From Alphaproteobacteria bacterium (GTDB lineage Bacteria; Pseudomonadota; Alphaproteobacteria; UBA8366; JADFVY01), in NCBI GenBank assembly GCA_029881615.1, contig JAOUMF010000005.1:1-15406 (forward strand): 15,406 bases of DNA, written 5' to 3'. The notes beneath the pieces were generated by a model. The model made no database searches. It was not told where the DNA came from and saw only the letters and a program-made list of their open reading frames with translations. A program made the position numbers and the translations under genes. Positions 1 through 7,402 of this stretch are shown one piece after another; the first letter of the stretch is position 1, and each line of letters starts with the position of its first letter.

Positions 1-102
1 GATATCGGGCCCGAGCACCAAGCCCCAGACGACGCCGCCAATGATAAACAGGAAGCGAACACTCATCGGTTCTTTTTTGGGTTTTTCCGGGATTTTAGCC
101 AT
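1..102 (-). CDS. Partial small membrane protein, N-terminal 34 residues
   Basis: A minus-strand reading frame starts with ATG at 102-100 and stays open for 34 codons to the window edge, so only the N terminus is visible. The peptide begins with a Lys/Pro-rich cytoplasmic-looking stretch (MAKIPEKPKKEP) followed by a hydrophobic run rich in Phe, Ile, Gly, Val and Trp (about residues 15-31). This fits one N-terminal membrane anchor. The start lies inside the stop region of the upstream gene: the shared bases read ATGGCTAA, an 8-base overlap. The two are therefore probably translationally coupled, and the first gene's ribosomes would supply initiation here, which would explain the absence of a separate ribosome binding site. 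I do not recognise the family, and no function can be given from 34 residues. Confidence 0.6.
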   Translation of the reverse strand, partial: MAKIPEKPKKEPMSVRFLFIIGGVVWGLVLGPDI

Positions 103-403
103 CGTCGGTCTCGCGCAGTTTGTCGGCGATATAGCGCAACAAAGTCGCCAACTCGCCAAGTTGATCGATGATCGGTTCCTCGCCGTCTTCCAGCAGAAAC
201 CGGATGCAATCCCAGTCGTCATGCAGGGAGCGCATGTCCAGATCGGTTGGCCGTTCGTCGGAACCGTATCGTTCCTCTTCGGGCACATCCCAATAGAAGG
301 TATCGTATAGCGGAATCTTTACCGTTCCGTTTGCCTCGACCCTGTCTAGCAGTCGATTCACAATTCGGCGCAAATCCGCAATGTTGACGGCCGGTGTGGC
401 CAT
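95..403 (-). CDS. Hypothetical acidic protein, 102 aa
   Basis: A complete 102-codon frame on the minus strand. The start at 403 is preceded by a good ribosome binding site (AGAGGGG on the minus strand, about 412-418). The protein is acidic and soluble, with no signal peptide or membrane segment. It has a helical N terminus (NIADLRRIVNRLLDRVE), a central aromatic/acidic patch (YDTFYWDVPEEERY, about residues 33-46), then a DDWD segment and a leucine-rich C-terminal helix (IDQLGELATLLRYIADKL). The aromatic patch followed by an acidic helix looks like a small conserved hypothetical protein of alphaproteobacteria, but I cannot name a family. It overlaps the next minus-strand gene by 8 bases, implying a two-gene operon transcribed away from the MFS gene. 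The overlapping plus-strand frame at 41-310 has no comparable start signals and was dismissed. Confidence 0.7.
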   Translation of the reverse strand: MATPAVNIADLRRIVNRLLDRVEANGTVKIPLYDTFYWDVPEEERYGSDERPTDLDMRSLHDDWDCIRFLLEDGEEPIIDQLGELATLLRYIADKLRETDDG

Positions 404-490
404 TCGATGACGTCCCCTCTAACTGGTTTTTGGCGCGATGGTGGATAGTATTCTGAAAATGTTACCGTATGCTTTAAAGAATTGAATAAT

Positions 491-538
491 CACAAAGCTA
501 TGAAAGCACAACGGATGATATTCGTATGAGGCTTTGTG
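491..538. promoter_or_regulatory. Inverted repeat in divergent promoter gap (candidate operator)
   Basis: A perfect 8-base inverted repeat, CACAAAGC (491-498) and GCTTTGTG (531-538), is separated by 32 bases of AT-rich sequence. It sits in the 178-bp gap between the minus-strand pair and the plus-strand MFS gene. This is a plausible place for a repressor or activator of either transcript. The 40-base spacing between arm starts (about four helical turns) would suit a dimeric or looped binding mode. It could also be chance: 8-base arms are short. No convincing -35/-10 pair was found beside it. Confidence 0.3.
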
Positions 539-581
539 TTAGAAATAGTTTGTAACGAAGTTGTTCAACAGGCTTTGACAT

Positions 582-1847
582 ATGGCGACAGGCATAGCCG
601 ATTTCGGCGCCGTGGGGCGCGCTTTCGGCAACAGGAATTATGCGATTTATACGGCGGGCAGCACGGTCGCGATGGTCGGTCTGTGGGTGCAGCGGCTCGG
701 CGTTGGCTGGTTGGCCTGGGAGCTGACCTATTCAGGCTTCTGGCTGGGCGCCATCGCCTTCGCCGACTTGTTCCCTGCGGTGGTGATCGGGCCTTTTGCC
801 GGCGTGCTGGCCGACCGGATGGACAGGCTGCGTCTGGCGCGGGCCTGCCAATGGCTTTCGCTGGCGCAGACGGGGCTGCTGTTCGTGCTGATGGTCTGGA
901 GTCATATCGACATAGTCTCGTTGATGCTGTTGACCTTGTTTCTGGGGTGCGTCAGGGCGGTTTATATGCCGGTGCGGCTGTCGCTGGTGCCCGCGCTGGT
1001 GCGGCCCGACGATGTGCCGGCCGCGATCGCCATATCCTCGATGATTTTCAATCTGGCGCGCTTTGTCGGGCCGGCCGCCGCCGGCCTGATCATTGCGAGA
1101 TGGGGCGTGGCGCCGACTTTCGCCTTTTACGGGGTGACGGTCGTGGTCTTGCTGATTGCCTTTTCGCGCTTGCGAATCGATCGCGTGCCGCCGGGCGCGG
1201 GCCGGGGCGGTGGCATGCTGGCGCAAATCGCCGAGGGGCTGCGTTATACCGCCAGTCACGGGGCGATAGCGCCGCTGTTCTTGTTGATGCTGGGATTGTC
1301 GGTTCTGGCGCGGCCGGTGGGCGAACTGTTTCCCGGTTTCGCCGATCTGGTCTTTCAGCGCGGCGCGGTGGGGCTGGCCTGGCTCAGCTCGGCGATTGGC
1401 CTGGGCGCGGTGGCCGGCGGGCTTTGGCTGGCCAGGCGAGGTAGCGCCGTGGGATTGTTGCCGATTGCCCTGGCGGGGGCGGGTGTCAGCGGGGGCAGCC
1501 TGATCCTGTTCACGGGCACCGATATTTTCCCGATCGCCATTCCCGCGATCGGCCTGTTTGGCGCCGCCGTTGTTTCTTGTGCGATAGCTACCCAGACCCT
1601 GCTGTTGAGCGCGGTTGAAGATCATATGCGTGGCCGGGTGCTCAGCCTTTACGGTGTGATCTTTCGGGGCGGGCCGGCGGTGGGATCGCTGTTGATGGGT
1701 GGCCTGTCGGACTTGTTTGGTTTGCGTTGGCCGATGGCCGTGGGCGGGGTGTTGTGCCTTGTCGCGGCGATCTGGGCCTGGCGTGGCAGGCGACGCATGG
1801 AGGTGGTGCTGGAAGTGCGCACCGGAAGAAGATCGGGTCTGGATTAG
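582..1847 (+). CDS. MFS transporter, EntS/MFS_3-like exporter
   Basis: A 421-aa polytopic membrane protein with about 11-12 hydrophobic segments, the usual size for a 12-helix major facilitator. The helix 2-3 loop holds a motif A-like sequence, GVLADRMDRLRLAR (about residues 74-87, with D78 and R79). The second half contains the HMRGRVLSLYG loop that parallels the LGRINGLW loop of the enterobactin exporter EntS. These features place it with the DHA3/MFS_3 proton-coupled exporters, which expel siderophores, macrolides or other small hydrophobic molecules across the inner membrane. The substrate cannot be read from the sequence. The ATG at 582 is the earliest possible start because TGA at 576-578 is in frame just upstream. 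It has no clear Shine-Dalgarno, so initiation may be weak. It is followed after 104 bp by the transporter operon, which has its own promoter, so I do not count it as a member. Confidence 0.85.
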   Translation: MATGIADFGAVGRAFGNRNYAIYTAGSTVAMVGLWVQRLGVGWLAWELTYSGFWLGAIAFADLFPAVVIGPFAGVLADRMDRLRLARACQWLSLAQTGLLFVLMVWSHIDIVSLMLLTLFLGCVRAVYMPVRLSLVPALVRPDDVPAAIAISSMIFNLARFVGPAAAGLIIARWGVAPTFAFYGVTVVVLLIAFSRLRIDRVPPGAGRGGGMLAQIAEGLRYTASHGAIAPLFLLMLGLSVLARPVGELFPGFADLVFQRGAVGLAWLSSAIGLGAVAGGLWLARRGSAVGLLPIALAGAGVSGGSLILFTGTDIFPIAIPAIGLFGAAVVSCAIATQTLLLSAVEDHMRGRVLSLYGVIFRGGPAVGSLLMGGLSDLFGLRWPMAVGGVLCLVAAIWAWRGRRRMEVVLEVRTGRRSGLD

Positions 1848-1858
1848 GCTTTGTCCGT

Positions 1859-1886
1859 TTGCCAATGCGGGCAGGGCGGCTATAAA
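1859..1886 (+). promoter_or_regulatory. Sigma-70-type promoter for the ABC transporter operon
   Basis: TTGCCA (1859-1864) and TATAAA (1881-1886) each match the consensus -35 and -10 at five of six positions and are separated by 16 bases. Transcription would begin near 1893, giving a leader of about 60 bases before the binding-protein start at 1952, which has its own AGGGA ribosome binding site at 1939-1943. It is the best promoter match I see in the window. No operator is obvious beside it. Confidence 0.55.
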
Positions 1887-1951
1887 GGGGGCGGGAAGGC
1901 GAAATTGGTCGCTATCCGGAATCAAGAAACCAGTAAACAGGGAACGATCCC

Positions 1952-3124
1952 ATGAGCAGGAAAATTTCTTTGGCGGTCGCGGCGACCGCCGTAATCGGCC
2001 TTTTGGCCGCGCCGGCGCAGGCCGAAGGCGTCAAAATCGGTATGATCACCACATTGTCCGGTGGCGGCAGCGGCCTCGGCATCGATATCCGCGACGGTTT
2101 TGAACTGGCGCTCAAGCAGGGCGGCGGCAAACTGGGTGGTGTCGATGTGGAAGTCATTACCCAGGACGACGCTCGCAAGCCCGAAACGGCCAAACAGATC
2201 GCCGATCGCATGGTGAAATCCGACAAGGTCGACATCATGACTGGAATCGTCTGGTCGAACCTGGCGATGGCCGTGGTTCCCGGCGTCACCAAGGCCGGTG
2301 TATTCTATGTCAGCCCCAACGCGGGGCCGTCGGCGCTGGCCGGCAAAATGTGCAACGAAAACTATTTCAACGTCGCCTGGCAGAATGACAATCTGCATGA
2401 GGCGATGGGCCAGCACGTCACCGACAAGGGCTTCAAGAACGTCTATATCCTGGCGCCGAACTATCCCGCGGGCAGCGATGCGTTGGCCGGATTCAAGCGC
2501 TTCTACAAAGGCAAGATCGCCGGCGAGGTCTATACCAAGCTTGGCCAGAAGGACTATGCGGCGGAAATCTCTGCCCTGCGCGCGGCCAAGCCGGACGCGG
2601 TGTTCTTCTTCCTGCCGGGTGGGATGGGCATCAATTTCCTCAAACAGTACGCGCAGTCGGGGCTGAAGGAATCCATCCCCTTGTTCGGGCCGGCGTTTTC
2701 GTTTGACGAGACCATCCTGAAGCCCGCCGGCGACGCGGCGCTGGGCGTGTTCAACTCGTCGCAGTGGAACGCGGACATCGACAATGCGGCGAACCGGGCC
2801 TTTGTGGCCGATTTCATCGCTGAATATGGCCGCCGCCCGTCGCTTTATGCCAGCCAGGGCTATGACGCGGCACGGCTGATCGGTAGTGCGCTGAAGGCCG
2901 TTGGCGGCGATATGTCCGACAAGAGCGCCTTCCGTCTGGCGCTGACCAAGGCAGAGTTCGAATCCGTGCGGGGCAATTTCCGCTTCGGGTCGAACCATCA
3001 TCCGATCCAGGACATTTATGTCCGGCAGGTCTATCGCGACGACAAGGGCGATCTGACCAACAAGATCGTCGGCAAGGTGTTCACCGACCATCAGGACGCC
3101 TACGCCAAAGACTGCGTTATGTAG
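1952..3124 (+). CDS. Periplasmic substrate-binding protein, LIV/HAAT family
   Basis: A 390-aa type I periplasmic binding protein (Leu/Ile/Val-binding family, Peripla_BP_6 style). Residues 1-24 form a classic signal peptide (MSRK, hydrophobic core, then APAQA with cleavage predicted after Ala24). The mature protein opens with the typical first strand, VKIGMITTLSG, and continues through two alternating lobes. Late landmarks are the SVRGNFRFGSNHHPIQDIYV segment (about 335-354) and a C-terminal KDCVM. A Cys near residue 131 (KMCNENYF) and the Cys at the C terminus could form a disulfide. The ligand is not identifiable: family members bind branched-chain amino acids, amides, urea or aromatic acids. 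The start has AGGGA eight bases upstream. A strong hairpin terminator directly follows the stop, so this gene is probably expressed at a higher level than the downstream membrane components. Confidence 0.9.
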   Translation: MSRKISLAVAATAVIGLLAAPAQAEGVKIGMITTLSGGGSGLGIDIRDGFELALKQGGGKLGGVDVEVITQDDARKPETAKQIADRMVKSDKVDIMTGIVWSNLAMAVVPGVTKAGVFYVSPNAGPSALAGKMCNENYFNVAWQNDNLHEAMGQHVTDKGFKNVYILAPNYPAGSDALAGFKRFYKGKIAGEVYTKLGQKDYAAEISALRAAKPDAVFFFLPGGMGINFLKQYAQSGLKESIPLFGPAFSFDETILKPAGDAALGVFNSSQWNADIDNAANRAFVADFIAEYGRRPSLYASQGYDAARLIGSALKAVGGDMSDKSAFRLALTKAEFESVRGNFRFGSNHHPIQDIYVRQVYRDDKGDLTNKIVGKVFTDHQDAYAKDCVM

Positions 3125-3131
3125 GTCCGAG

Positions 3132-3162
3132 CGGCGGGCGCGTTCGTGCGCCCGCCGTTTTT
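3132..3162 (+). terminator. Intrinsic terminator between binding protein and permease genes
   Basis: A perfect 10-bp stem (CGGCGGGCGC, 3132-3141, with GCGCCCGCCG, 3148-3157) closes a GTTCGT loop and is followed directly by TTTTT (3158-3162). This is a textbook rho-independent terminator placed inside the operon. Read-through would supply the permease and ATPase genes at a lower level than the binding protein, a common stoichiometry device in ABC importer operons. Confidence 0.8.
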
Positions 3163-3188
3163 CCCTTATTCCAATATCCGATGAATCC

Positions 3189-4109
3189 ATGACTGCGTTG
3201 CTGGTTCTCGAACAGTTGCTTAACGGGCTGCAGCTGGGGGTGATGCTGTTCCTGCTGGCGGCGGGGCTGACGCTTGTTTTCGGCATCATGGATATGATTA
3301 ACCTGGCGCATGGGTCGCTGTATATGGTCGGCGCCTTCGTCGCGGCGACCGTGGCCGAATATACCGGGTCTTTCATGCTTGGCCTTTTGGCGGCCTTGCC
3401 GGCGGCGGCGCTGGTCGGCATGGCGGTCGAGTTGATTGCGCTTCGTACGCTTTACGAGCGCAATCATCTCGACCAGGTGCTGGCGACCTTCGGCCTGATC
3501 CTGTTTTTCAACGAATTGGTTCGGATCGTCTGGGGCCCGCGGGCGATCTTCATGGATGTTCCCGAGGCGTTGTCGGGCACCGTCGAAATCGTGCCCGGCG
3601 CGCCCTATCCGGCATTTCGCCTGGCCATTATCGCTGCGGGCATCGCGGTCGCCCTGTTTCTGTATTTTCTGATTACCCGTACGCGCATCGGCATGCTGAT
3701 CCGCGCCGGCGCCAGCAATCGCGAGATGGTCGGCGCGCTGGGAGTCGATGTGAAGCTGCTGTTTACGCTGGTCTTCGGGCTGGGCGCGGCGCTGGCGGGG
3801 TTGGCCGGTGCCATGGCCGGGCCGCTCTTCGCGGTCGAGGTCGGCATGGGCGAGGGCGTTTTGATCCTGACCTTCGTGGTCATCGTCATTGGCGGCATCG
3901 GATCGGTTCGCGGCGCCCTGGTCGGCGCCCTGCTGGTCGGGCTGGTGGATACGCTGGGCCGCGCCTTCCTGCCGACCCTGCTGCGCCTGGTTGTTGAACC
4001 GGCCACCGCCGACGGGGTTGGAGCTTCGCTCTCTTCGATGTCGATCTATCTTCTGATGGTCGCGGTGCTGGTCTGGCGCCCTCGCGGATTGTTCCCGGCA
4101 CATGGTTGA
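3189..4109 (+). CDS. livH: ABC transporter permease, LivH family
   Basis: A 306-aa inner-membrane permease with about eight hydrophobic helices, matching the LivH family in length and in its opening (LLNGLQLG, then the FGIMDMINLAHGSLYM motif at about residues 31-46). The cytoplasmic loop that docks on the ATPases is represented by GALGVDVKLLF followed by the small-residue-rich [16 protein letters not shown] (about 183-209). With LivM it would form the heterodimeric channel of a hydrophobic/amino-acid-type (HAAT) importer. The ATG at 3189 has no visible Shine-Dalgarno. It overlaps the stop of a three-codon frame (3181-3192, Met-Asn-Pro-stop) through ATGA, so coupling or weak independent initiation is possible. 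It ends with an 8-base overlap with livM. The symbol is at family level and does not assert a branched-chain amino acid substrate. Confidence 0.9.
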   Translation: MTALLVLEQLLNGLQLGVMLFLLAAGLTLVFGIMDMINLAHGSLYMVGAFVAATVAEYTGSFMLGLLAALPAAALVGMAVELIALRTLYERNHLDQVLATFGLILFFNELVRIVWGPRAIFMDVPEALSGTVEIVPGAPYPAFRLAIIAAGIAVALFLYFLITRTRIGMLIRAGASNREMVGALGVDVKLLFTLVFGLGAALAGLAGAMAGPLFAVEVGMGEGVLILTFVVIVIGGIGSVRGALVGALLVGLVDTLGRAFLPTLLRLVVEPATADGVGASLSSMSIYLLMVAVLVWRPRGLFPAHG

Positions 4110-5091
4110 TTTGCGTAATCTCAATCGTCGGCAGGCGGTGCATCTTGTCGCGCTGGCCGCGGCGATTTTGTTGCCGCCGGTGGTGTTGGCGGCGGACGAG
4201 CCCTTTTTCATCAGCCTGGCCAGCCGCATGCTGATCTATGGGCTGGCGGCGGCCAGCCTGGACCTGATCCTCGGTTTCGGCGGTATGGTCAGCTTCGGCC
4301 ATGCGGCCTTCTTCGGGGTCGGCGGCTATACGGTCGGTATTCTGTTCACCCATGGCTTTCAGGGGTCTGAATTTCTGGGGTTGTTTCCGGGCAGTGACAA
4401 TGCGCTGATAGTCTGGCCGCTTGCGATGCTTGTATCCGGCCTTTTGGCGCTGGCTATCGGCGCGGTCAGCTTGCGCACCGGCGGGGTCTATTTCATCATG
4501 ATCACGCTGGCCTTCGCACAGATGCTCTATTTCTTCTTCGTCTCGCTGGAAACCTATGGCGGCGATGACGGGCTTTCCATGTACGGTCGCAGCCGGTTTC
4601 CCGGGCTGGACCTGTCCGACGACACCAGTTTCTATTATGTCTGCCTGGCGCTGTTGCTGCTGTTCCTCTGGCTGGGCCATCGGCTGACACGGTCGCGCTT
4701 CGGCATGGTGATCGCCGGCGTGCGCGAGAACGAGCGCCGTATGATTGCGCTGGGTTTTCCGGTCTACCGTTACAAGCTGGCCTGTTTCACCATCGCCGGC
4801 GCCGTGGCGGGGTTGTCCGGCGCGCTGATCGCCAACCTGACCGAATTCGTCAGTCCCTCGATGATGGTCTGGACCAAGTCGGGCGAGATCATGGTGATGA
4901 CGATCATGGGCGGCATGGGCACGTTGATCGGTCCGGTCTTCGGCGTGGCGGCGTTCTTGTTGATGGAAGAGGTGCTGTCGGCCTGGACCGAGCACTGGCA
5001 GATTGTGCTTGGCCCGCTGTTGATCCTGATCGTCCTGTTCGCGAAGCGCGGTATATATGGCTGGCTGGTCGGCCGGGAAGGCGGGCGATGA
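4102..5091 (+). CDS. livM: ABC transporter permease, LivM family
   Basis: A 329-aa polytopic permease. The hallmark of the LivM family is present: LGFGGMVSFGHAAFFGVGGYT at about residues 57-77 (Leu-Gly-Phe-Gly through Gly-Gly-Tyr). A cytoplasmic coupling loop follows later (RENERRMIALGFPVYRYK, about 208-225), then the helix GAVAGLSGALIA. Its start overlaps the end of livH by eight bases (ATGGTTGA) and its last four bases (ATGA) overlap the livG start, so translation is coupled on both sides. It should pair with LivH to form the translocation path in the inner membrane. The N-terminal 10 residues are hydrophilic and basic, as expected for a cytoplasmic start. Substrate is unknown. Confidence 0.9.
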   Translation: MVDLRNLNRRQAVHLVALAAAILLPPVVLAADEPFFISLASRMLIYGLAAASLDLILGFGGMVSFGHAAFFGVGGYTVGILFTHGFQGSEFLGLFPGSDNALIVWPLAMLVSGLLALAIGAVSLRTGGVYFIMITLAFAQMLYFFFVSLETYGGDDGLSMYGRSRFPGLDLSDDTSFYYVCLALLLLFLWLGHRLTRSRFGMVIAGVRENERRMIALGFPVYRYKLACFTIAGAVAGLSGALIANLTEFVSPSMMVWTKSGEIMVMTIMGGMGTLIGPVFGVAAFLLMEEVLSAWTEHWQIVLGPLLILIVLFAKRGIYGWLVGREGGR

Positions 5092-5837
5092 ACGACGCAC
5101 TGCTGCGGGCCAACAGCCTGGTAAAACATTTCGGGGCCATACCGGCATCGGATGGGCTGTCGCTGGAGGTACGCCCCGGCGAAATCCACGCGTTGATCGG
5201 CCCGAACGGCGCCGGCAAGACCACGGCGATCGCGCAGCTGTCGGGCGAGATGCGGCCGGACGCGGGCGAGGTGTATTTCGGTGGGCGGGATATCACGAGG
5301 CTGGGCGCGGACGCTCGGGCGCGGGCAGGGCTGGCCCGATCATTCCAGATCACCAGCCTGTTTCTGGGCTTTACCGCGGAAGACAATGTCGCCATGGCGA
5401 TCCAGGCGCATCAGGGGCACAGCTTTCGCTTCTGGGGGAATGCCAGGCGCGACGCAACCTTGCGCGACCCTGCCCGCGACGTGCTGGCGCGTGTCGGGCT
5501 GGGCGCGCGCGCCGATGTCGTGTCGGCCAATCTGGCCCATGGCGAGCAGCGCCAGCTTGAACTCGCCATGGCGCTGGCGACGGAACCGAAACTGTTGTTG
5601 CTGGACGAGCCGATGGCCGGCATGGGCCACGACGAGTCCCTGCGCATGATGGAACTGCTGGCCGGGTTGAAAGGCAGCCTGGCAATCCTGCTGGTCGAAC
5701 ATGACATGGATGTTGTTTTCTCGCTGGCCGACCGCATTACCGTGCTGGTCTACGGCCGGGCCATTGCCAGCGGCGCACCTGCGGAAATTCGCGCCAATGC
5801 GGAGGTGCGCGACGCCTATCTGGGAGCCGATGCCTGA
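5088..5837 (+). CDS. livG: ABC transporter ATPase, LivG family
   Basis: A 249-aa nucleotide-binding subunit. Walker A is GPNGAGKTT (residues 38-46), Walker B is LLLLDEP with D173 and catalytic E174, and the switch histidine is H205 in LLVEHDMD. The ABC signature is LAHGEQRQLE (149 onward) in place of LSGGQ, a variation usual in LivG-type proteins. It hydrolyses ATP at the cytoplasmic face to power the LivHM channel, together with LivF. Length agrees with the family (about 250 aa). It overlaps livM by ATGA and livF by a single base (TGATG), so all four membrane/ATPase subunits are translated in series. All catalytic residues expected for an active site are present in this subunit. Confidence 0.92.
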   Translation: MNDALLRANSLVKHFGAIPASDGLSLEVRPGEIHALIGPNGAGKTTAIAQLSGEMRPDAGEVYFGGRDITRLGADARARAGLARSFQITSLFLGFTAEDNVAMAIQAHQGHSFRFWGNARRDATLRDPARDVLARVGLGARADVVSANLAHGEQRQLELAMALATEPKLLLLDEPMAGMGHDESLRMMELLAGLKGSLAILLVEHDMDVVFSLADRITVLVYGRAIASGAPAEIRANAEVRDAYLGADA

Positions 5838-6526
5838 TGCTGGCGGTCCGCGATATCGAAACCTTCTACGGCGCCAGCCAGGTGCTGTTCGGCGTCGGGC
5901 TGGAAATTGGCGCCGGCGAAGTGGTGACCCTGATGGGCCGCAACGGCATGGGCAAGACAACGACGGTGCGCTCGATCATGGGATTGACTCCGCCCCGCCG
6001 TGGATCGGTGACGATCGATGGCGCCGAGGTCGCGGGGCTTCCTGCATACAGGATCGCCCGCGCCGGAATCGGGCTGGTGCCGGAAGGCCGTCAGATATTT
6101 CCCAACCTGACGGTTCGCGAAAACATGGTGGCCACGGCCACCGGGGAATCGCCGTGGAATTACCGGTCGGTCTGCGAGATGTTCCCGCGCCTGGCGGAAC
6201 GCGCCGCCAATATGGGTGACACGTTGTCGGGGGGCGAACAGCAGATGCTGGCCATCGCGCGGGCCTTGATGACCAACCCGAAACTTCTGATCCTGGACGA
6301 GGCGACGGAAGGGCTGGCGCCGCTGATCCGCCGGGAAATCTGGGACGCGCTGGCGCGGCTGAAACAGGCGGGTCAGGCAATCCTGGTCATCGACAAGGAC
6401 GTCGCCGCGCTGGCCCGCATCGCCGATCGTCACTACATTCTGGAAAAAGGCAGGATTGTCTGGACTGGCGGCTCTGGTGAATTGGCCGCCGACCCCGACC
6501 TCGCACACCGCTATCTTGGAGTATAA
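5837..6526 (+). CDS. livF: ABC transporter ATPase, LivF family
   Basis: A 229-aa second nucleotide-binding subunit. Walker A is GRNGMGKTT (34-42), the family motif LVPEGRQIFPNLTV follows, the signature is the canonical LSGGEQQMLAIARAL (130 onward), and Walker B is LLILDEA with D154 and E155. At the switch position the sequence is LVIDKDV with K187, where LivG has His and classical LivF has Gln (VEQN). I have the impression that related alphaproteobacterial transporters share this DK form, so it may be a subfamily trait rather than a defect. The start shares one base with the livG stop. The GGAG in its last codons serves as the ribosome binding site of the next gene, which tightly links the hydrolase to the transporter. 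Confidence 0.92.
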   Translation: MLAVRDIETFYGASQVLFGVGLEIGAGEVVTLMGRNGMGKTTTVRSIMGLTPPRRGSVTIDGAEVAGLPAYRIARAGIGLVPEGRQIFPNLTVRENMVATATGESPWNYRSVCEMFPRLAERAANMGDTLSGGEQQMLAIARALMTNPKLLILDEATEGLAPLIRREIWDALARLKQAGQAILVIDKDVAALARIADRHYILEKGRIVWTGGSGELAADPDLAHRYLGV

Positions 6527-6529
6527 AAC

Positions 6530-7375
6530 ATGATTGATCCCGTGGCCGACGGCCAGTACAACAACCGCGCCAACGTTCCCGAACATCCCGAATTACTGGC
6601 CGAGTGGGCCGCCAAGAGCGCGGCCTGGCAAGCCGACGCGAAGTCGATGCGGGAAGTCGCCTATGGCGCCGGTGCGGCCGAGACGCTGGATCTGTTCCTG
6701 GCCGACGCCGAAAACGCGCCGGTCCATATGTACATCCATGGTGGCTACTGGCAGGCCAACGACAAGAAATCCTCCAACTTTGTAGCCCGGCCCCTGGTTG
6801 CCGCCGGCGCCCATGTGGCGGTAATCGATTACGGGCTCTGCCCGGACGTCACCATCGACGAAATTGCCCGGCAATGCCGCGCCGCGCTGGCCTGGTTGTG
6901 GCGCGAGGCAGAACGTTTCGGCGGCGATCCCGACCGCATCACCGTATCGGGTCATTCCTGCGGCGGACAGCTCGTCGGGATGGTGATGGCCACCGACTGG
7001 TCCGAATTTGGCGAGGATCTGCCCCGGGATCTGGTGAAGGGCGGGGTTTCGGTCAGCGGGCTCTTCGACCTGGAGCCGCTGTTGAACACTACCGTCAACA
7101 TCAAGGTCGGCATGGATGCCGAGACGGCACGTCGCAACAGTCCGTTGTTCATGGAGCCGGCCAGCAACGCGCCGCTGGTGTTGCTTTGGGGCAGTGACGA
7201 GACCGACGCCTTCCGCTGGCAGTCCGAGACCATGGCCGCGGCCTGGGGCGCGAAGGGTGTTGAAACCGTCGCCGAGGCAATATCAGGGGCAAATCATTTC
7301 ACGGTATTGACCGGTATGGAAGACCCGGCGCATCCCGCGACCCGGGCGATATTGCAACAGTTGGGGCTGGGCTGA
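6530..7375 (+). CDS. Alpha/beta hydrolase, kynurenine-formamidase-like
   Basis: A 281-aa cytoplasmic alpha/beta hydrolase. The oxyanion-hole motif HGGYW (residues 70-74) and the nucleophile elbow GHSCGG (141-146, Ser143) are clear. The likely acid is D223 or D226 (GSDETD) and the likely base is H256 (GANHF), giving a complete triad. The HGGxW form with this spacing is found in arylformamidases (kynurenine formamidase) and related carboxylesterases, so an ester or N-formyl amide substrate is expected. No other tryptophan-degradation gene is nearby, so I do not assign that pathway. It starts three bases after livF, with GGAG (6518-6521) eight bases upstream, and lies just before the GMC dehydrogenase. 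It is probably co-expressed with the importer and acts on the imported solute. Family is well supported, substrate is not. Confidence 0.85.
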   Translation: MIDPVADGQYNNRANVPEHPELLAEWAAKSAAWQADAKSMREVAYGAGAAETLDLFLADAENAPVHMYIHGGYWQANDKKSSNFVARPLVAAGAHVAVIDYGLCPDVTIDEIARQCRAALAWLWREAERFGGDPDRITVSGHSCGGQLVGMVMATDWSEFGEDLPRDLVKGGVSVSGLFDLEPLLNTTVNIKVGMDAETARRNSPLFMEPASNAPLVLLWGSDETDAFRWQSETMAAAWGAKGVETVAEAISGANHFTVLTGMEDPAHPATRAILQQLGLG

Positions 7376-7402
7376 AACCGGCTTTCTTGAAGGGGCAAGG
7401 CC

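Noticed and set aside
41..310. Plus-strand 89-codon frame overlapping the minus-strand 102-aa gene
   Set aside because: It has no ribosome binding site, and the minus-strand frame has a good one plus coupled overlap with its neighbour and a more protein-like composition.
732..1925. Long minus-strand frame of 397 codons opposite the MFS gene
   Set aside because: Its composition (Gln, His, Arg, Pro-rich without structure) is typical of the antisense shadow of a GC-rich membrane-protein gene.
1922..3421. Minus-strand frame of 499 codons opposite the binding protein
   Set aside because: It is a shadow of a clearly recognisable gene, crosses a terminator and has no family-like motifs.
6530..7375. 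Naming the hydrolase as kynB/arylformamidase of tryptophan degradation
   Set aside because: Motifs fit the family, but no tryptophan dioxygenase or kynureninase gene is nearby and the operon context is a transporter plus a choline-dehydrogenase-like enzyme.
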